Shown here piece by piece: positions 23,228-27,535 of a stretch of 27,535 nucleotides of DNA. This DNA comes from a virus. Position numbers and translations under genes: made by a program. The notes below the pieces were generated by a model, which did not search any database, was not told the DNA's origin, and saw only the letters and a list, made by a program, of their open reading frames with translations. The stretch spans positions 1-27,535 of IMG/VR virus record IMGVR_UViG_3300028388_004274; one strand, 5' to 3'. Each line of letters starts with the position of its first letter. Position 1 is the first letter of the stretch.

Positions 23228-23715
23228 TGCCAGAATATCAAATAACTGGAGAGCAGGGGACAAATAGAATTGTTGCCCCAAATTTGGCTACGGCAATAGC
23301 TGTAGCCGAACCCGGCGATACGGTAGTTCTTGTGGACGATAGAGCAGACTGGCCATTACAACAGTGGCGCTCACGTGCAGTCGTTTTCAAAGCCGCTTTT
23401 TTCGAAATGCTCCTGAGAGTTCCGAGTACCGATGCAGGTTCATCACATCTGTGGGAAAGGATCGATCAAATCGCAGGTACCGAGGGAAGTCCGTATGGGG
23501 ATATCACGCGACGCATGAACCTCATAACGCAATTTGTGCGAAACCATCCAGACATAGGCTTGATATTGAATTTGCTTATGACTGATCAGGGATATACTGA
23601 ACAAGAGGCTACCGAGTTGCTGGACCGCATTTTTGCAGCAGCCATGGCACACGAGAAAAATTTTTCCGACGACGCCGTTAACGCCATTCTAGACGGGACC
23701 CAAAGTTTCTTGTAG
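23227..23715 (+). CDS. Hypothetical protein after the tip adhesin
   Basis: A 162-residue protein I do not recognise. The N-terminal ~40 residues are a small beta unit ('EYQITGEQGTNRIVAPNLAT', 'PGDTVVLVDD'). The rest is helical and acidic, with 'WERIDQIAGTEGSPYGDITR' and 'LILNLLMTDQGYTEQEATEL'. No signal peptide, membrane span or catalytic motif is seen. It begins at the ATG of a TAATG overlap with J, so it is co-translated with the adhesin. Genes in this place in other phages often code for adhesin or fibre assembly chaperones; that is a positional guess only. Confidence 0.6.
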   Translation: MPEYQITGEQGTNRIVAPNLATAIAVAEPGDTVVLVDDRADWPLQQWRSRAVVFKAAFFEMLLRVPSTDAGSSHLWERIDQIAGTEGSPYGDITRRMNLITQFVRNHPDIGLILNLLMTDQGYTEQEATELLDRIFAAAMAHEKNFSDDAVNAILDGTQSFL

Positions 23716-23755
23716 TGAAGTATGTTCATCAAATATTTTCAACTTTTTGGTAAGG

Positions 23756-23767
23756 TTATTCGAATAA
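23756..23767. repeat. 12-bp palindrome overlapping the RBS of the membrane protein gene
   Basis: TTATTCGAATAA is perfectly symmetric; its right arm runs into AAGG (23766-23769), the RBS of the gene starting at 23777. It also lies between two copies of TAAGGT (23751-23756 and 23765-23770). Pairing, or a bound protein, could hide the RBS. Confidence 0.4.
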
Positions 23768-23776
23768 GGTGTGTTT

Positions 23777-24139
23777 ATGCCAGTTACTCCAGACAGATAC
23801 TACAAAGACCCTGTAGGGTACGCACGCAACCAGACATTGCACGCATTGCTTGGCTGGTTCAGTTTTCACGTGGTATTCTGGCTTGCGCTGCTGGGACCTG
23901 TTAATCCCATTTTTTACGCTGTCGGTGTGGCAGCTATTTACTTTGTCGTCATAGAGATTCCCCAAATTGTTGGCAGCAACAAATCTTGGGTCGTTGGAGA
24001 TAGCTTGTCAGACACAATGTATGTGTGGTTCGGTGCCGCGTATGCGGCGACTGAAAGTATTATTATCTTGGCGTTTGTGACCGCAGCGCTGGCGGCTGGA
24101 TGTTATTACCGATATAAAAGAGCGAGATCAGGCGAATGA
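23777..24139 (+). CDS. Multi-pass membrane protein, holin candidate
   Basis: A 120-residue protein, starting at ATG 23777 with AAGG (23766-23769) 7 bases upstream; GTG at 23771 would abut the RBS. It has three likely membrane spans: residues ~23-41 ('ALLGWFSFHVVFWLALLG'), ~44-62 ('PIFYAVGVAAIYFVVIE') and ~94-111 ('SIIILAFVTAALAAGCYY'), and a basic C-terminal tail 'RYKRARSGE'. It overlaps the amidase by four bases (ATGA). Size, three spans, charged tail and position fit a class I holin, which would let the endolysin cross the inner membrane. A second candidate lies at 25670. I know of no motif that proves either. Confidence 0.65.
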   Translation: MPVTPDRYYKDPVGYARNQTLHALLGWFSFHVVFWLALLGPVNPIFYAVGVAAIYFVVIEIPQIVGSNKSWVVGDSLSDTMYVWFGAAYAATESIIILAFVTAALAAGCYYRYKRARSGE

Positions 24140-24924
24140 ACCACATCACATCGCATGAACTAGACTATGCCATAAAGGCAGAGTCCCCGAATCGCGGCGG
24201 GATTATCTACCCGCGTTTTGTCGTCATGCACTACACCGCTAGTTTCGACGTGCTTAGCGCTGTTTCCACGCTGACTAACCCAAATTCTAGAGTAAGCGCG
24301 CACGTCACAATAGATAAAAACGGGATGGTTTATCAGCATGTTCCGTTCAACGTCAAAGCGTGGCACGCGGGACCTTCGAGCTACGCCGGATATTCGGGAC
24401 TAAACGATCACTCAATCGGTATTGAAATTGTAAATCCCGGATGGTTCCGTCGCTCGACTGATGGGACTTTTTATCGCGACGGCACTCTTGTTTCAAAAAG
24501 CAGGCTAGGTCCGATGATCGAGGCCCCTAACTCCAGAGTTGGAAGCGGATTACTTTATTGGCCTGAATATACTGCTGCCCAACTGGAAGCGGTCGAAGAC
24601 CTGACTAAATACCTTATCGATGCGTACGACATCCTAGACATTGTCTCTCATGAGGAAATCGACACACGAGGGTGGAAAACCGATCCGGGTCCGGCTTTTC
24701 CAATGCTGCGATACAAGAAGATTCTTCCAGATCGCATTTTGGACTCGGAAAAATTTGCCGTGAACGCTCACACGCTCAATGTTCGCGGTGGACCGGGCAC
24801 AAACTTCTCTGTACTGTACAAACTGCGCAAGGATGACCGCGTGAGAGCCATCGAAAAAGATGGAGCTTGGGTGCGAATCTCTGCGGATGGGTGGGTACAC
24901 GGTGCATACATCCGCCTAACGTAG
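24136..24924 (+). CDS. Endolysin: N-acetylmuramoyl-L-alanine amidase with SH3 domain
   Basis: A 262-residue endolysin. Residues ~20-190 are an Amidase_2 domain: His32 in 'FVVMHYTAS', His77 in 'AWHAG', Glu97 in 'IGIEIVNPG', His172 in 'SHEEID', and Lys181/Asp183 in 'KTDPGPAFP'. His32, His172 and Asp183 are the expected zinc ligands, with Glu97 and Lys181 in catalysis, by analogy to AmiD/T7 lysozyme relatives. Residues ~205-262 are a bacterial SH3 domain ('TLNVRGGPGTNFSVLYKL', 'GWVHGAYIRL') that likely binds the wall. It cuts the amide bond between MurNAc and L-Ala. No signal peptide or SAR segment is visible, so a holin is needed. An SH3 module is more common in endolysins of Gram-positive phages, so the fusion is a little unusual here. 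Confidence 0.93.
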   Translation: MNHITSHELDYAIKAESPNRGGIIYPRFVVMHYTASFDVLSAVSTLTNPNSRVSAHVTIDKNGMVYQHVPFNVKAWHAGPSSYAGYSGLNDHSIGIEIVNPGWFRRSTDGTFYRDGTLVSKSRLGPMIEAPNSRVGSGLLYWPEYTAAQLEAVEDLTKYLIDAYDILDIVSHEEIDTRGWKTDPGPAFPMLRYKKILPDRILDSEKFAVNAHTLNVRGGPGTNFSVLYKLRKDDRVRAIEKDGAWVRISADGWVHGAYIRLT

Positions 24925-24931
24925 GTGACGC

Positions 24932-25228
24932 ATGCTTTACGTGGTGTTTGTCGCTGTCATGTGCACTATTGTTAGGGCACGGCACCACGGGGTTCCTTGG
25001 AGTGATATTTGTGCGTTTTCTTCCAAATGGTTCAATTGGGTTATTTTTGGTAGGGACTTCTCAGAGACCTTTTCTGCGCATGTGGGTAGCCGTGTAGAGT
25101 TCAATCAAAAGCCTAGGTTTGTGTGGAGGCTTTTGGCCAGAACTCTGGATACATTATTCTGGGTAAAAGAAAAGAATCACTGCGCTGAATCTCTGGAAAG
25201 ATGGATAAAAAGAAATTGGATGACCTGA
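24932..25228 (+). CDS. Small hypothetical protein in the lysis cassette (98 aa)
   Basis: A 98-residue protein. AGGTGA (24923-24928) overlaps the amidase stop and lies 3 bases before the ATG. The N-terminus is hydrophobic ('LYVVFVAVMCTIV'), possibly a membrane anchor or uncleaved signal. The body has 'FSETFSAHVGSR' and 'LLARTLDTLFW', then 'HCAESLERWIKR', a pattern I have the impression of seeing in other small proteins beside phage lysins, but I cannot name a function. It overlaps the next gene by 28 bases. It could be a lysis regulator or antiholin; unproven. Confidence 0.6.
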   Translation: MLYVVFVAVMCTIVRARHHGVPWSDICAFSSKWFNWVIFGRDFSETFSAHVGSRVEFNQKPRFVWRLLARTLDTLFWVKEKNHCAESLERWIKRNWMT

Positions 25229-25692
25229 CAAGCATTATCAGCAATTCCGGAGATGTTGAGGCCGTAAAGGCATCTCTGGAGAGCATAAAGATAGCGCTGA
25301 ATGCCTCTGCATACGACTACGCCAAAGGGGCGCTAAAAGCAGCAAATGAAGCCCTTGAAGCGGCGCTAATAGAGTCTCCTTGTTCCGTAGTTTTTGCGCG
25401 CATTCAGGAATATCAGGAATTGGCGCTCAAGGCTGAGTTTTCGGTGAAGAGTTGTTCAGCCGCGATAGACATGCTGTCTCAGGCAGAAGAAACTGGTGAT
25501 GAATCAATCGATAAATTAGTGAATAAAGTTCATAGAGATTCTGTAGATACTTACGTAGTCTATTCAATGTTGGAGGGCGCCGCAACCCGTGCCCAACTGT
25601 CATTGAACACAATGCCGGATAACCCTGTCTGTGGAGCGCGCTGTGTTCCTAGCAAATTGGATATATTTGATGGATCAAAAGACCCCAAATAA
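25201..25692 (+). CDS. Hypothetical helical protein in the lysis cassette (163 aa)
   Basis: A 163-residue protein not recognised. It is mostly helical, with Ala/Glu/Lys-rich amphipathic stretches ('LESIKIALNASAYDYAKGAL', 'AANEALEAALIE', 'SCSAAIDMLSQAEETGDESI'), and Cys residues in 'SPCS', 'KSCS' and 'CGARCVPS'. No signal peptide or membrane span is visible. The start is only weakly backed by GGAAAG, adjacent to the ATG. It overlaps the genes on both sides (28 and 23 bases), so it is a coupled member of the lysis operon, but its role is unknown. Confidence 0.6.
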   Translation: MDKKKLDDLTSIISNSGDVEAVKASLESIKIALNASAYDYAKGALKAANEALEAALIESPCSVVFARIQEYQELALKAEFSVKSCSAAIDMLSQAEETGDESIDKLVNKVHRDSVDTYVVYSMLEGAATRAQLSLNTMPDNPVCGARCVPSKLDIFDGSKDPK

Positions 25693-25966
25693 AGACCCTA
25701 TACAGGCTCCGGTAGACCGCGCTCGAAGATTCTTTTTCGTATCGCGTATGGTTGGATTTTGTATGCTGGCATCATTGGGTGTCGTTTTGGCGGCTGGTAT
25801 GGGATATCTAGGCGCAGCCCCAAATCTTGCACAGATGTACGTTCAGTCACTTGTGGCCACCGGTACTGCTTTGTCTCTTGCGTATATTGGCGGCTCCGTG
25901 ATAGACTACAATGGCGGCATTGGTGGCCTTGTTCGCGGCCTTGTTAAAAACAGGGATCAAGGATGA
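25670..25966 (+). CDS. Two-span membrane protein, second holin candidate
   Basis: A 98-residue protein. I prefer ATG 25670 ('MDQKTPNKDP') because the upstream start at 25631 adds residues that overlap the previous gene further and has no better RBS. There are two likely membrane spans: ~22-47 ('FFFVSRMVGFCMLASLGVVL') and ~58-78 ('QSLVATGTALSLAYIGG'). It has a hydrophilic N-terminus and basic C-terminus ('RGLVKNRDQG'). It overlaps the i-spanin by four bases (ATGA, 25963-25966). Position directly before the spanins and two spans fit a class II holin or an antiholin. The start codon is the least certain part. Confidence 0.6.
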   Translation: MDQKTPNKDPIQAPVDRARRFFFVSRMVGFCMLASLGVVLAAGMGYLGAAPNLAQMYVQSLVATGTALSLAYIGGSVIDYNGGIGGLVRGLVKNRDQG

Positions 25967-26346
25967 TTGGAGCAATTCTTTCAATTAAACGGTTTCTTAA
26001 CCCAAAGAGACTACTTTTAGGTGTTGGGTTTGTTGTTGCATCCACAGTATTGTGGAATGTGTGGGGTTTTGTGGATCAGGCGATGGAAGATCGCCAAAGG
26101 GTTGTCCAGCAGAATCTACAATTGGAACTTCGGCAGAGCGAAATCGATACATTACAAACTAGGCTCGACCAAGCAGAACGTGCGTATGAAATATCAAAAG
26201 AAGCACAAGACGCTGCGGAAGCCAGAGAAGAACAATTGCGGCGAATTCGAGATACTGCTTTACAAACGGGAAGTGACGATGACGGGCCAATTGCGCCGGT
26301 GCTTGGTGAGACTCTTAGGGCCTTGCGTGGCGATAGCAGTCCTTAG
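25963..26346 (+). CDS. Inner-membrane spanin (Rz-like)
   Basis: A 127-residue protein with the layout of an i-spanin: one N-terminal membrane span (~17-37, 'LLLGVGFVVASTVLWNVW'), a long charged coiled coil (~40-100, 'QQNLQLELRQSEIDTLQTRL', 'EAQDAAEAREEQLRRIRD'), and a flexible C-terminus with 'APVLGETLRALRG'. A lipoprotein gene starts inside it in another frame at 26279, the classic Rz/Rz1 arrangement. Together they span the periplasm and fuse inner and outer membranes in the last step of lysis. Starts in an ATGA overlap with the second holin candidate. Confidence 0.85.
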   Translation: MIGAILSIKRFLNPKRLLLGVGFVVASTVLWNVWGFVDQAMEDRQRVVQQNLQLELRQSEIDTLQTRLDQAERAYEISKEAQDAAEAREEQLRRIRDTALQTGSDDDGPIAPVLGETLRALRGDSSP

Positions 26347-26593
26347 CGGATGTGCTGGGATAACTTCTGGTAATACCAAGTATTCGGAACACACAAATTT
26401 TCAAACTCGTGTGTACGTTCCTAGTATACCGTATCACAATCTTGAATGCCCAACTGTCCCGATTCCGCCTAATCCGGATACTGCCACGCAACGCGACATA
26501 GCGATATATTTGCCAGAAGTCATCGAAATAGCCGAGCACTGTCGTCTAGACTTGGCCGTAGTTCGAGACATTCTGAATCAAGCACAGGAATAA
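26279..26593 (+). CDS. Outer-membrane lipoprotein spanin (Rz1-like)
   Basis: A 104-residue protein starting at ATG 26279, with GGGAAG (26268-26273) 5 bases upstream. The longer open frame back to 26021 is only the shadow of the i-spanin. The N-terminus is a lipoprotein signal: 'MTGQLRR', a hydrophobic core, then lipobox Leu22-Ser-Gly-Cys25. The mature part has a short Pro-rich stretch ('CPTVPIPPNPD') and a C-terminal helical region ('YLPEVIEIAEHCRLDLAVV'). Its first 68 bases overlap the i-spanin in a different frame. At ~80 residues mature it is longer than the smallest Rz1 proteins. It should sit in the outer membrane and meet the i-spanin C-terminus. Confidence 0.85.
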   Translation: MTGQLRRCLVRLLGPCVAIAVLSGCAGITSGNTKYSEHTNFQTRVYVPSIPYHNLECPTVPIPPNPDTATQRDIAIYLPEVIEIAEHCRLDLAVVRDILNQAQE

Positions 26594-26595
26594 CC

Positions 26596-26655
26596 GTGGA
26601 AACTGTGGTATGGCTGTCCCTACTTTTAGTTTTTTCGTTGCTGTACTTCCAATAA
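26596..26655 (+). CDS. Possible 19-residue membrane peptide
   Basis: Three bases after the o-spanin stop, GTG at 26596 opens a 20-codon frame giving METVVWLSLLLVFSLLYFQ and TAA. AGGA (26586-26589), inside the end of the spanin gene, is 6 bases upstream, a good spacing. The peptide is almost entirely hydrophobic with one acidic residue near the start, enough for a single membrane span. It is too short for automatic gene calling. It might be a tiny lysis or membrane peptide; it might also be chance. Function unknown. Confidence 0.4.
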   Translation: METVVWLSLLLVFSLLYFQ

Positions 26656-26670
26656 TAGGCCACCACGCAC

Positions 26671-26704
26671 AAAAAAGCCCTTCTCCAAAAAAGGAAGAAG
26701 GGCT
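26671..26704 (-). terminator. Intrinsic terminator of the minus-strand dut/grx operon
   Basis: AGCCCTTCTCC (26676-26686) pairs with GGAAGAAGGGCT (26693-26704) with one bulged base and an A6 loop. On the minus strand the stem is followed by a T-run (complement of AAAAAA, 26671-26676), the form of a rho-independent terminator, 28 bases after the dUTPase stop. On the + strand the bases after the stem are not T-rich, but the stem may still slow transcripts from the lysis operon. Confidence 0.85.
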
Positions 26705-26731
26705 ATCAATTAAGTGGGGAGACCCAGAGAC

Positions 26732-27196
26732 CTAGACTCCTGTGGACCCGTATCCGCCAGCGCCCCTCTCTGTTTCGTCTAGGTTATCGACCAAAACAAA
26801 ATCAGCCACACTTACCGGGGACACGACCAGTTGTGCGATTCGGTCTCCATGTTTGATTACGAATAGTTCCGTTCCCGTGTTCAACAGGATCACGCCTAAA
26901 GGACCACGGTAGTCACAGTCAACAGTTCCCGGAGCATTGACGACCGTAATCCCATTTTTCAGTGCAAGACCGCTGCGCGGACGTACCTGTACTTCGTATC
27001 CGTCTTCGACGGCAATCGCAAGACCGGTAGGAACCAAGACTCGTTCTCCCGGTGCGAGGTTGTATGCGCTATACCCAGCACCACCAAAGTTTGCGCGAAC
27101 GTCTGCGCCAGCGGCACCGGCAGTCTGGTATTCAGGAAGCTCGACAGACTGGTCGGCATCGGGAAGCCACTTGAAGCGCACAGTCGGGTTAGCCAT
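26732..27196 (-). CDS. dut: dUTP diphosphatase (dUTPase)
   Basis: A 154-residue trimeric-type dUTPase with all five motifs: I 'AGADVRA' (29-35), II 'RPRSGLA' (72-78), III 'GTVDCDYRG' (90-98, with likely catalytic Asp93), IV 'GDRIAQLVV' (117-125), V 'RGAGGYGSTG' (144-153). It hydrolyses dUTP to dUMP and pyrophosphate, keeping uracil out of phage DNA and feeding dTMP synthesis. Motif V has Tyr where Phe is common; both are aromatic and stack on the base. It is the last gene of a minus-strand operon, overlaps the glutaredoxin gene by 8 bases and ends just before an intrinsic terminator. Confidence 0.97.
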   Translation of the reverse strand: MANPTVRFKWLPDADQSVELPEYQTAGAAGADVRANFGGAGYSAYNLAPGERVLVPTGLAIAVEDGYEVQVRPRSGLALKNGITVVNAPGTVDCDYRGPLGVILLNTGTELFVIKHGDRIAQLVVSPVSVADFVLVDNLDETERGAGGYGSTGV

Positions 27197-27446
27197 TGTT
27201 TAGATACTCCTTCAATTCTGCGTAGCCGCCCACAAGGCGGACGCCGTGGTAAATGATTGGAACGGTGCTCATTTCAGCATGATCCGCCGCTTCGCGCAAG
27301 TCCGATTTTTTGAGCGGGCGCAAGTTATACCGTAGCCCTTTTTCGTCCAGTAGCTCCGCTGCTTTGTCACACCACGGGCATGGGAATCCTGCCCGTGTGA
27401 TTACCGTGTACTTTGCGTAGCTGTATTTCATTTCATCCAAACCCAT
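27189..27446 (-). CDS. Glutaredoxin-like protein
   Basis: An 85-residue single-domain glutaredoxin: 'YTVITRAGFPCPWCDKA' with the CPWC redox motif at 23-26, cis-Pro in 'STVPIIYHG' (60-68) and the 'VGGYAELKEYL' C-terminal helix. It probably reduces ribonucleotide reductase or other disulphides; the neighbouring dUTPase fits a nucleotide-supply operon. Two starts are possible: ATG 27446 (AAAGGA a few bases upstream) and ATG 27431, which forms an ATGA overlap with the stop of the preceding minus-strand gene and gives 80 residues. I keep the longer one but the shorter is quite plausible. CPWC differs from the common CPYC. Confidence 0.9.
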   Translation of the reverse strand: MGLDEMKYSYAKYTVITRAGFPCPWCDKAAELLDEKGLRYNLRPLKKSDLREAADHAEMSTVPIIYHGVRLVGGYAELKEYLNNG

Positions 27447-27535
27447 CTATCCTTTCCGCAATCCCAAATTCTTCCGAAGCCTGCTTCTTCCATCATTTCC
27501 CGTTCCGTCTTATCTGGATCATACAGTTCAGGAAA
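27428..27535 (-). CDS. C-terminal end of an unknown minus-strand gene (partial)
   Basis: From the right edge the minus strand is open for 35 codons to TGA at 27430-27428. The product ends '...EREMMEEAGFGRIWDCG', '...DRWVWMK'. The stop overlaps a possible glutaredoxin start (ATGA, 27431-27428), and the longer glutaredoxin start at 27446 lies inside it; such overlaps mark real operon genes. The fragment is too short to assign. The rest of the gene lies outside the window. Confidence 0.55.
   Translation of the reverse strand, partial: FPELYDPDKTEREMMEEAGFGRIWDCGKDRWVWMK

Noticed and set aside
23067-23267. A 66-residue hydrophobic frame rich in Val that could look like a membrane protein.
   Set aside because: It lies in another frame inside the glycine-rich end of J; GGT/GGC glycine codons read as GTG/GTV valines, and no RBS is seen.
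23722-23904. A 60-codon frame starting before the holin candidate.
   Set aside because: It has no RBS and runs out of frame through the three-span membrane protein gene.
26021-26278. A long upstream part of the frame that contains the lipoprotein spanin.
   Set aside because: It is the shadow of the i-spanin in another frame; the lipoprotein signal and RBS place the start at 26279.
26937-27203. A plus-strand frame opposite dUTPase.
   Set aside because: It is antisense to a gene with all five dUTPase motifs.
1-27535. Search for tRNA genes, CRISPR repeats, integrase/attachment sites, insertion sequences and defence genes.
   Set aside because: Reading both strands I saw no cloverleaf, regularly spaced repeat, recombinase motif or transposase; nearly all the sequence is accounted for by morphogenesis and lysis genes.

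Overview
This window is a contiguous piece of a tailed-phage genome, almost certainly a siphovirus with a long flexible tail. It runs from the end of the head region through the whole tail module and the lysis cassette, then into convergent nucleotide/redox genes. Base composition is roughly half G+C by eye. Genes are tightly packed and mostly linked by TAATG or ATGA overlaps. The order tape measure - M - L - K - I - J is that of lambda-type tails, so the host is a Gram-negative bacterium. The spanin pair, which disrupts an outer membrane, independently supports this. A marine or alphaproteobacterial host is only a guess, from the PhoH-like gene and general style. I see no integrase, repressor, tRNA, CRISPR array or insertion sequence.

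Layout on the + strand. (1) 2-3555: two large beta-rich proteins, a FnIII/lectin-like protein cut by the left edge and a 742-residue probable beta-helix protein; likely virion surface proteins. (2) 3600-5136: after a promoter-like site, a 65-residue protein, a coiled-coil protein with a C-terminal membrane anchor, and a PhoH-family ATPase. (3) 5136-6960: four connector/neck genes, namely an adaptor, a head-closure candidate, an HK97-gp10-like tail completion protein and a tail terminator. (4) 7120-9615: the major tail tube protein (TTG start), then a tail assembly chaperone with a canonical A AAA AAC slippery heptamer that yields a G-T-type -1 fusion. (5) 9615-16463: a 2282-residue tape measure protein with an internal ~350-residue duplication. 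(6) 16466-23227: M-, L-, K-, I- and J-like tail-tip proteins; J ends in a coiled coil and a large glycine-rich tip domain. (7) 23227-26655: an unknown protein after J, a multi-pass membrane protein, an amidase endolysin with an SH3 domain, two small unknown proteins, a second holin candidate, an overlapping Rz/Rz1-type spanin pair and a possible 19-residue membrane peptide.

On the - strand, entering from the right edge: the end of an unknown gene, a glutaredoxin and a dUTPase, closed by an intrinsic terminator that separates them from the convergent lysis operon.

How the parts work together: connectors and terminator cap head and tail; chaperone and fusion load the tape measure; tube protein polymerises along it; M/L/K/I/J form the tip that recognises the cell. 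Holin, amidase and spanins then breach inner membrane, wall and outer membrane. Glutaredoxin and dUTPase support DNA precursor supply. No wholly new system is evident. The best leads are the frameshift site, the tape-measure and tube-protein duplications, the glycine-rich tip, palindromes in the few intergenic gaps, and the tiny peptide after the spanins.
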